Shown here: piece after piece, positions 55,801 to 64,000 of the stretch
Layout of the letters: each line of letters begins with the position of its first letter
How positions within the stretch are numbered: position 1 is the stretch's first letter
From: Oscheius onirici
Lineage: Eukaryota > Nematoda > Chromadorea > Rhabditida > Rhabditidae
Reading direction: 5' to 3'
DNA: 64,000 nt
Assembly: GCA_932521025.1 (NCBI GenBank)
Contig: OW051468.1
Span: forward strand, 6,572,064-6,636,063
Notes under the pieces: generated by a model
Database searches by the model: none
What the model was told of the DNA's origin: nothing
Seen by the model: only the letters and a program-made list of their open reading frames with translations
Translations under genes and position numbers: made by a program

Positions 55801-57578
55801 CCAACATTTGGAATTCTTCTTCCCAGACCGGATTGAGACTCTTGTAGACGATGTTACTCTTGTAGACCACGCGATCCTTGTACTTGAACCTGACGTACGG
55901 ATCGGAAGAACCTGGAGAGTTAAACATTTCCTAGTGTTTGAGAGTCGTTTTTGAACCGAATGAGAGGTTATTGGAACATAAATTTAAAGCAGTTTTTACT
56001 CTTTTTGAAGATTTTTGGACGATTTGTTTCTGGAAGGTCGTAAGATTATTTTCCCATGTTTATTTAATTTTAATCTGCTTAAAAAACCAGTTGCAACTCA
56101 CCGGAAGCATCCCGAATAGCTAGATTTTGTCCCTCTTTCAATCGAATTTTCACTAAAAGCGTGACGTAATTCATGTCAGCTGAAGGAGACAAGTCTGGAC
56201 TCTGAAAAACATGAGAATTCATATCGATCTAAACTATCTAAAGCACAATGGTGTCTATGGTGGACTCTGTTTGGCTGTTTGTTTGTCCATGGCCACGAGA
56301 TTCGTCGCGACAAGTCAGAAATTGTCAGGATTAGTCACTTTTGAACTTGCAGTAGTAAAGAGTTGAGCAAAGATAGGTTTTGTCAAAGGAATGGGTAGGA
56401 ATTCAGAACCTAGGCTGTTGCTTTGTATGTTTGAGCGACGCAGGCGCCAGGGCGGCGAAAGCCGTCGTAGACGGCTGGTCTCAATAGAAAACGGACCTCA
56501 TCCTCTTTCTCGTCCTTCTCAGAAAGTCGTTTGATGAGTCCCTTGATCATGGGTCCCTGAAAAGAACTAGAATAAACAGTGCCCATAGGCGGATATCGGG
56601 ACTACACGATCAATCGAGCCGACACACACAAAGGGAAAGAGAGACACGAAATGGCTCCCACGATTTAGTGCCATCTGATCAGAAAAAAAGGACGTCTATG
56701 GCAGAGGAAGTGGCGAGAATAGAAACTGTTTTGGGGACGGACTCATGAATATGCATCACAACACAGAATCGGCGAAGTTTTGAAATGTTCATATTCATTG
56801 GAAGCGGCGATTCGGAACAACTCACTCCACTCGGTTTGACCTCTTTCGGACTCGATGGGGGAGCTTCATCCAGGGACGAGAACACTTTTGAACGTCTTCT
56901 GAAAGTTTAACCATCTTTTGGAAAATAGACACTCTGTTCCTTGATCCCTGGTGAAAGATTATTCAAATTTTGTGGTCAACGGAAAAGTTACCTAGTCGGT
57001 ACTGATGCAAAAAAAAATACTTGGTGGTGAAAGACTGAGGAATTTGAAAGAGGAATTTTGTGGAGTAGTCTAGAAACTTTGTTTACGTTGGTCTTGTAGT
57101 CAGATTTGTCAAGGAAGAGAACACTGCTGTAATGTGAGTTGTGGAGAGAATCCTATATATTGTTGAGAAAGCAGCAAAGGGTCTTTTCACGCCTCTTTCC
57201 TATCAGAACAACATTAAGAGTCAAGAAAGAGTATTAGACTAGTCCTCTACGCATCTTGTCTACATTCTCAGACTCACCTTGACGGTGTTACTGTTGACCA
57301 TATCCTGCGTAGCCTACTCGTCCGACTCCTCGGTGACATCATTGCTCAAAACTAAATCGTTAGTTCATAAGAAAAACATCTTACCCAGTTCGTTGTCCAG
57401 CTCCGCAATACCGTAGCCCGAGTTGGACGGTTCGACACAGTTGAGAAACCCTAAAAGAGAAAATCTTGTCTATGCGGGCATCGTGCGGGCTTGACTATGT
57501 GAAAATGCGATATTGTGGTGAAGACAAGACGGTCGATCTATACTTACATCTTCGCAGTTTCGAAGAGATTGTTCCCAT
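52860..57578 (-). CDS. mctp-1: MCTP: multiple C2-domain and transmembrane protein
   Basis: An ER-anchored calcium/lipid-binding protein of synapses and other cells. The start exon (57540-57578) reads [10 protein letters not shown] and fits the N-myristoylation pattern. It is followed by [20 protein letters not shown], a Pro/Ser linker ([18 protein letters not shown]) and [17 protein letters not shown]. Three C2 domains follow: [20 protein letters not shown] with [20 protein letters not shown] (56100-55690), [20 protein letters not shown] with [10 protein letters not shown] (55090-54560), and [20 protein letters not shown] with [20 protein letters not shown] (54507-54210). The C-terminal PRT_C region ([20 protein letters not shown]) has two hydrophobic segments ([35 protein letters not shown]). 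The end is [20 protein letters not shown] to [13 protein letters not shown]. Phosphatase and MCTP stops are 155 bp apart, convergent. Confidence 0.92.
56237..56300. repeat. Dispersed repeat fragment in an MCTP intron
   Basis: It shares the blocks AATGGTGTCTATGGTGGACT and GTTTGTTTGTCC with 30404-30450. Two scattered copies imply a mobile or SINE-like family. Confidence 0.5.
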
Positions 57579-57883
57579 GCGCGTGGTTTGTTTTTGGGTG
57601 GAATGAGAGGAGCCACCGGAAGGATTCGTCACATCAGAATTGTTTCTGACAGGACGAGAGAGGTGAGGGAAATGGGCAATGGAATTAACGAAGGGCCTGG
57701 GCGGACTGACAAAAAGGAGAAGAAGGAGGAGTCAATCCAATATCTTTTTGTCCGTCTACATAAAAATATTGTACGCGAATACACCTCGCAGAAACATGAA
57801 GCTTTGAACGTGAACACGAAAATGCAGTACGTAAGCGGCTCTACAGTTTAATTAATAGCTGCTAACAATAAAGAAAAACTCAC

Positions 57884-57959
57884 TGAACCGCCGAGTAGAG
57901 GCAGGACTGCAGCCGGCCGATCTCGTAGCTTGTTGTCTCCTGGCCTCATCTTCGTTCAT
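57884..57959 (-). CDS. mctp-1: Alternative first exon of MCTP
   Basis: The ATG is right after a CTTCTTCCAG site and reads MNEDEARRQQATRSAGCSPA, then STRRF. It ends in a GTGAGT donor in phase 1, the same phase as the [10 protein letters not shown] exon, and can splice to the common exon 2 ([13 protein letters not shown]). Using it would replace a myristoylatable N terminus with a soluble, basic one. Reading frame, start context and phase all fit; transcript evidence is lacking. Confidence 0.6.
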
Positions 57960-58979
57960 CTGGAAGAAGTCTTTTGACCACATGTTCCGTCGGAGAAAAG
58001 GGAAACAATTACTCATCTCGCCAAGGAGAAAAAGGGGACCTTTAGGTGAAGTTGACTGACATGTGCATGCATGAAAGATGGCGAATTGGAGAGGGCGAAA
58101 CTAAAGAAAGGTAATCAAGGGGCACGGGAAGGGGCCACAAACTTTTTTGGTCGGGAGGAAATTCGAAGATTATGATAAGAATCCCATTGAGATTTCGTTC
58201 AATAAAGACGAAGAGCAAACATGGCTCGAGACTTTTCACACAAACGAATGAAAAACAATCCTGCTCGAAGGAAATTGGTTATATGGGATTTGAGCACGGA
58301 GGGAGACCCATTTTGTTGTGTCAGAATAGAGAGAGAACAATATGGACGAGTGGTCGCTACTCCGAATGCACCTGGGGGAACAAATGCGAGAGATTCCGAA
58401 TTCGTTTAGGCAGATTTGTTTCCCATTGGAAGGGCGAGAGGAGAGTAATCCCCTCTGGACGTCGTCCGTCTGTCAAAGGAACAGCCAATAATCTAAGGGC
58501 GAAAAGAGACTCCCTAAATCAAAAGACCCAAAAAGAGTTCTATATGTGTGTCTCTGCTCAATTAGGAGACTCGTCGAGGCGAAGAGAGCGCAGATGAAAT
58601 TAGTCGGACATCGAGACCAAAGAGAGGCAGAGAGCCTTGGTAGTGTTTTTCCCGTCGGGCGCATTAACTCGCTAGCTCCCTTTATGGTAAAGCGATGACT
58701 TGCAGTTTTTTTAGAGAAGACCGAGGATCACAACAATAAGATTCTGAAGAAACTCCTAAACTTTACCCATAGCTTGGAAAAGTAAAGTAAAGTAAACTTT
58801 TCTCCCTATCAACGCCAGGATTCCGAAGAATCCTTTGAGAGACAAGCTCCTACTGCGTGAGGGGTCAAACTGAGGGGCCAGATAGCTTGGAAAACAACTG
58901 TTTCAGTAAACAGTCCGTCCCAAACGATAAAGTGGAAAATAATAAAAAGTTTGGCAAATTTCATTTCGAAAAAGCTAGT
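57960..58979. other. Intergenic upstream of MCTP
   Basis: No gene was recognised; it is presumed MCTP promoter. Open frames at 58172-58664 have no supporting splice sites or family. Confidence 0.35.
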
Positions 58980-61045
58980 CACAATATCTAAAGCGACTTG
59001 CCAAAACTTGTCGAAATCTCGACAAGTCAAGTCTTGTCAAAACAAAAGTAGTCTTCAGAAGCCGATTCTAGCTCTTCGTCGTCTGCTGTGCGGATGTCTT
59101 CTACTTCTTCTACCAGGTCAGGTCTTTCTACTTTTCTAATTGTTTTCCAATTCTGCCGTTACACGAGACACAGACAATCAGACAGTGCGAACAGGGGCGC
59201 CACAATCACTCGCGTTTTTTTTTTTGAGTAAAGAGAGACGGCAAAAAGGACAGTCCGTTCGTGAATCCGCCACGGCTGACAGCCTTCGAAAGATGGTGTC
59301 ACGCTCGGTCTTCCCGGTTCCTTGGGCACCTCCTTGAATCCACAGCGGTGTTTGGTATAGTTCTTGGAGACCCGAGAAATCTTTTGGGGAAGACTGATAG
59401 TTCTCTTTTGCGTTAAAAAATCTACCATTGACAGGTACTGACAGACACTACTATACTATATTTCTCTGACGTTTTGCTCTTTATTTTGGTTTCAGAAAGA
59501 CTCTATTACGAAGAATGGAACGGGAATCAACAAGCGTCTCTCTATGTTAGCAAGAAGTTTTCGGCCGTAGTTGACAACGGAACCAAATCGCAAAGTTAGG
59601 CGTCTTTCCTCCTGATACTTAGTTTTTCAGAACAGCTATGAGGAAAAGGATGTTTTTTTTGCGAAGTGTGGTTGAAGGACTACTATCAATATGCTGGCAA
59701 TGCGAAACGACTGAAAGAATGTAATACGATGGCGAGAACTTGGCAAATTTCGAAAACGGACGTGTTGAAGAGTTGAATTCAAGTGGAGGCTGTGCCGGAA
59801 AGAAGCTGACGAATGTGAAATCGGAAAAGTCGTAGTGGAGACGGATCATGCTGATTGTTGGAACTCTGTCCAGGCTGACTAACTGAATGAGCAAGACGGA
59901 CTGAGCTACTTGCCAAAAAGGAGCCGTGGAATATTTCAAAAATGTCATTGGGAGACAGGTCATGCTCAATTTTTCCACGAATTCTGACAAGTCGAAACAT
60001 GTCAGGGATTATCCTCGACCAATTTTGACTTGTCCTGTCGACCTGTTTTGACAATTTTTACCTGTTGAAACAGGTTAAGGATTATCCATTTGGGATTTTT
60101 AAACAGTCGGTCTGCTCGTCACGGCAGTGATATTCAAACCAGCGAAATTATCTCCCAAAAAACTAGTCTCGGCTGTGTTAGTCCAGTTTTCTCATCGGCC
60201 GCATTATCTCACCGCTCCCTTGACCAAAGTTCTCGAACTGGTATCTTCAGCGGTAGTAGCTCCGTTGTGAATTCCTCTAGTGGTCGATAACAACTTCGGT
60301 AGTTTCACGATTGACGATTTAAGTGACTGTCAATAGCTCATCCTCATTGATTTTGTACTCATGGGATGGTACTGCCAAAATATGAAGGGTATTGATCAAC
60401 GGTTTTGCCTCTGCTATACTTCCCACATGGCCTTTCTCTATTCTGAAAACGGGGTATCACAAAGACACAAAGTCTAGTCTAACCTGGTAGAAAATTGCCA
60501 TCGTCAGTTTATCGCGAAATTGTTTATCTGGGGAGCTCCACGTCTATTTCCACACCATTCTTCAGCGTTGATACCTGAAAACAAAAGAAAGAGCGAGACT
60601 TCGAATGATGATTTCCTATTAATGTCAGGTAGTGACTGTCAGTAATTTTAGCGCAAGAGAGAACTATCAGCCTTCCCCTAATGGTCCAAGGGTCTCCAAG
60701 AACTGTACCAAACACTGCTGTGGATTCATGGAGATGCCCAAGGAACCGGGAAAACCAAGCGTGACACCTTCTCTCGAAGGCTGTCAGTCCATGGCGGATT
60801 CACGAACTGACTGTCACATTGCCGTCTCTCTCTAACTTTCAAAAGAAGGCCGTCTGTGGCGCTACTGTTCACAATGTCTGATTGTCAGTGTTTAGTGTAA
60901 CTGTTCTGTCCGAATGGGAAAAGTAGAAAGACCTGACCTGGTAGAAGAAGACATCCGCACAGCAAACGACGAGGAGCTAGAGTAGTCCAATTACTCTTGG
61001 CTTTTTTGAGTTTTAGTTTTGACAAGTATCGACAAGTCGGCATCG
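58980..61045. mobile_element. Large inverted-repeat element (arms ~0.4 kb)
   Basis: The left arm (about 59000-59450) and right arm (about 60625-61045, inverted) share long blocks, such as TGCTGTGCGGATGTCTTCT, ACCAGGTCAGGTCTTTCTAC, ATAGTTCTTGGAGACCC/GGGTCTCCAAGAACTGT and the AACCGGGAA/TTCCCGGTT region. Both arms encode, on opposite strands, a related stretch SKN(Y/C)TKH(R/C)CGF followed by PKEPG(R/K)PSVTPS. The outer ends and the centre (59970-60090) carry several GACAAGTC/GACTTGTC copies. About 1.17 kb of unique DNA lies between the arms. It is probably a foldback transposon or an inverted duplication; no transposase was recognised. Confidence 0.7.
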
Positions 61046-61236
61046 ATGGCTTTTGAAAATTCCGAAAACATGTAAACATTTGTAGTTTTTTGTCCTTGGA
61101 CCTTGGTCAGAAAGTATATCTCTTACTTTGAACATAAATGAGGAAAACGGTTCTTTATTTTTGAGTATCTGACAGCCCTTTACATAGTGCATATCTACAG
61201 AAATTGAGCAGTTTTCACAAAGTGGCATTCTTCTCT

Positions 61237-63290
61237 TCAATAGATCAGTTCTTCCCTCGTTTGAACCTCTTGTCTTCGATGTGGATCCAGCCATTCCGGA
61301 TCTCCGGCATTCTTCGGCTTGGCCGACAGCGTTGCTCGAGGAACTGAATTAGTTTAGAACAATGAAAAGAAATCCTTACTGGTTCCATAAATCTCCGTTC
61401 CGGGAGACATGAAGCCCTCTGGAGGAGTGGCGTAGAACTCTTCCCGTCTTAAAGAGCCTGGTTCACTTGTGGGGCCATGCTCCCTCTTCCGAATTATGGG
61501 TGTCTCTTGACCGACTCGATGTCTGTCAGTACTGGACGGAGTTCGGGGGACAGAACTGCCTGGCGGTGGAGGGTACGGAAGGGGGCTGCCACTGTACGGA
61601 GTTGAATAGATCGCGTCCGACATGGCGTGGTTCGTGTGAGCTCTGGAGAAAAGATTGCTGTAGGTCGGTAGCCAAAATGAATTTGTGATGGATTTTTTGT
61701 GACACTTGACAAGTTTTTGATCAATGACTGAGCAATTACTGTGAGGCAAGTTATGTCTCCGTAAAGAAAAGTTCTTACCCAGGCGGTGTGACAACATAAA
61801 GCGGCTCGATCGTTTTGTAGCTGGGCAGAGTATTCACATGGTAGACATCCTTCTTGTTGGCTACTGAAATCAGTTTTTATGCTTAAAGACTTGCAAAATC
61901 TACCACAACAACAGCAGTAACGCTTGATGAAGAGTCCTAGTAGTACGGCCAGGATAAATGCCACGATCAGACCGGCAGCTATGAGTCCGATCAGAGGCTG
62001 AAAGTTTACTCATTTTTACCGCCAGTTTCAAATTTTCTTGAACAAGTTTTAAAGGACTGAATGATGGTCCTGAACAGACTTTCACTCCTAAAATAGGCCA
62101 GCCATATTCCCCTCTCTCAATCAGACTATCCCCAATGGCAATCGGCCAGTTCCAGCCGCTGGGGAACAGGTTCCGACTGTGGCCATTCAGTCACCCCTGG
62201 GTGGATTTGTATGTGCCAAAAGACCTTGGCAATTAATTACGGGTCGGCTCCAAATGACCACAGCACTGATTTATGTCATTGCTTTTGTCAGAAAGACTTA
62301 CGAAAAAGGTCTGTGACTTGTGAACTGGCGTGTCGACCACGTCCTTGTAGTTGGCTAGAAGGAACTGGAGAGCCAAGGTGTCTCCTTCTCCAGGACCCTG
62401 AATCTTCCTGGTTTACATCTTCTTTGAGTTCTTGGACTGACCTTGGCTGCCAAGTCGTGCAACTTCTTCATATCCTCGTCTGTCAACAGAACGAACGTGT
62501 CTCCTCCTCTGTAGGTTCCCAGCTGAAAGTCTCTGGTTACTTTGGAACTCCTCTAGTGCGTGTTAATTGATATGGGACGTCTCATCTCTCTACGACTTAG
62601 TAGACGAGAAACGTAAGTTACAGCACAAGATGTATGTCTGTCTGGTGCCAGTCGGCCGGATGACCTTTCTCGAGTCGTTTCACAGCTCCCGATAGCCATC
62701 TACAGACCCCGAGGCGTCTCTTACCTGTTGAGTGTCTTTTAGATAGACCAAAACCAAGCCATGGTCGCAGCTGGCATTTCCTAAGGCGGCTGTCGAATAC
62801 TCCTTCTTCACGTCGTCGGAGAGAGAAGGCGACTGAAAACAATTGAGTTTGAACAAATAAAATGACTTTTACACGTTCTTGCGCATTCTCTCTCGTTTCT
62901 GCAAATTTCGAACGCAAATCTAGTGTAGAGAACCGAACAAAACTGACAATGAGATCCTATCCCAATTCCTTTATATTTTCACGTTATATTGTGTAAACAC
63001 AACTTACACTTGTGCTCGATGTGACATGAAGCATTCCAATGAAGGCATCGTTTCCATCAGCCCGTCGGCATCCATCCGGGCATTCGCATCTGAACATTTC
63101 CTTTGTTTCCAACAAAACCAAAAAGCATACCCAATCTTGGTCTGTAGACTCTTCAGCATCGTGTCTAACTTCCCCCTGGTCGAATCGGCCAGTCTCTTGG
63201 TCGGATCACAGACGAATGTGCTCTGTCCATATCCCTCGTCGGCACACTGCTCGTACTCATCGAAGAACTCACTTGCCAACAATCCCTATA
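61237..63290 (-). CDS. MOLO-1/TPM-domain single-pass membrane protein (5' end not found)
   Basis: The MOLO-1 family modulates levamisole-type acetylcholine receptors in worms. Exons joined in frame: LLASEFFDEYEQCADEGYGQ with STFVCDPTKRL (63140-63290), CECPDGCRRADGNDAFIGML (63010-63090), SPSLSDDVKKEYSTAALGNA with CDHGLVLVYLKDTQQ (62725-62832), YRGGDTFVLLTDEDMKKLHD (62440-62520), ALQFLLANYKDVVDTP (62300-62400), a transmembrane helix LIGLIAAGLIVAFILAVLLG with a cytosolic Cys cluster YCCCC (61900-61998), then a Pro/Ser-rich tail (VYHVNTLPSYKTIEPLYVVT, TPYSGSPLPYPPPPG) ending TREELIY. The paired cysteines and VCDP motif fit the family. The signal-peptide exon was not identified and may lie beyond 64000. 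The tail of about 130 residues is longer than I expect for MOLO-1. Confidence 0.75.
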
Positions 63291-64000
63291 AAAAGCTGTC
63301 TCTGGTTACGATCCGTTTATGTTCAGAACCACAACGGGTGGCGGCTGTAAAAAGACGAGACACTCTCTCTCAGTGGCAGTCTCGGGGCTTTACCCGGTTT
63401 CACAAAAGGTCTCTTGGGTCAAAGATAATCTGCCGACACGATCAGAACTGTCGGTACGCTTGGTTTTCTTCAATTCTGTGGGGTATGAGGGAGAAAGTGT
63501 TTTTGATTAGCATACTGGAGAGACGAGTCGCTGCGGGAATCCCGAATCGAGTTCCGGATTTTTTTTTTGAAGAGAAAGTGATGCAGGGAAAGTTTTTGAT
63601 AGAAAAGGAACACCGAAGATTCATGGGGCAAAACGAATGTCTGTTGTAAATATATCACACCGGGGGGACGGGGTTCCTTTTGACCGAGAACCTTTGTTCC
63701 TGAAAACAAGCTACTAAAATATTGGACAGTAAAAACTATTCTCAAATGAGTCCCTGAGCGGAAATCTTTGTGAAAGACAGACGTTACAGAGCCATAGAAT
63801 TTAGAGTAAAAACACAGGTTCTTCAACTTCAAACATTGGTTTCTGTCTTCTGTCTTGAGTGCACTACTATCGAAGTTTCGCCACTAATATATGACGCATC
63901 CTTTTTCTGTTGAATGTCCCACCCATCTCTGTCATAAAGACTATTTTGGTACCAAATTAAGCACTTTTCTCTCTTCGATTCAATTGTTTTGAGGCGTTTT
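63291..64000. other. Right end of window, unassigned
   Basis: It could contain an intron or the upstream exon of the MOLO-1-type gene. An acceptor-like site near 63702 (minus) precedes an open stretch without family similarity. Nothing further can be supported. Confidence 0.3.

Noticed and set aside
1-64000. CRISPR arrays, bacterial operons, prophage
   Set aside because: No regularly spaced repeats or bacterial gene features; all supported genes have eukaryotic introns or nematode-specific families.

Overview
The window reads as nuclear DNA of a nematode, probably a rhabditid-type chromadorean. A major sperm protein gene is present. Introns are very short (about 35-50 nt) with TTTCAG-type acceptors, and several genes start just behind an acceptor-like site with no usable upstream exon, as expected for spliced-leader addition. 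Clear counterparts of Caenorhabditis genes are osm-5/IFT88, rop-1/Ro60, a fatty-acid-binding protein, a cyclic-nucleotide-gated channel, an SH2 tyrosine kinase, bestrophin, lmn-1, MCTP and a MOLO-1-type protein. Gene order and sequence are not those of any genome I can name. Exon models were joined by hand from reading frames, splice sites and family similarity.

Layout. 1-4192 (minus) is osm-5, running off the left edge; a 1.46-kb intron holds an opposite-strand MSP gene. 4417-6612 (minus) is rop-1. 6.6-9.5 kb is poor in genes and holds a decayed repeat-domain gene. 9540-10855 is an lbp gene followed closely by a conserved unknown gene, a candidate operon. 11.3 kb has a CHCHD2/10-like gene. 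13.2-22.9 kb carries TMEM144-like, CNG channel, SH2 kinase and bestrophin genes, all plus strand. 22966-25151 (minus) is a secreted unknown. 25.6-34.4 kb is repeat-rich: a broken F-box-type copy with a MITE, a truncated gene, two LINE fragments, a duplicated 455-bp module, foldback elements, an intact F-box-type gene and a Tc1/mariner-superfamily element. 35066-39047 is a Cys/His-rich gene with an MSP-domain gene nested in one intron. 39539-42799 (minus) is a secreted prion-like protein with a glutaredoxin-like end. 43939-45912 (minus) is lamin. 46-51.3 kb has no convincing gene. 51349-52704 is a dual-specificity phosphatase, convergent with MCTP (52860-57578, minus). 58.9-61.05 kb is a large inverted repeat. 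61237 to about 63290 (minus) is a MOLO-1-type membrane protein.

The genes do not form one pathway. Sperm or germline themes recur (MSP, MSP-domain protein, SH2 kinase of a family expanded in nematode sperm), as do sensory-neuron themes (osm-5, CNG channel, MOLO-1 type). The most unusual architecture is two MSP-fold genes each nested inside an intron of an unrelated gene.
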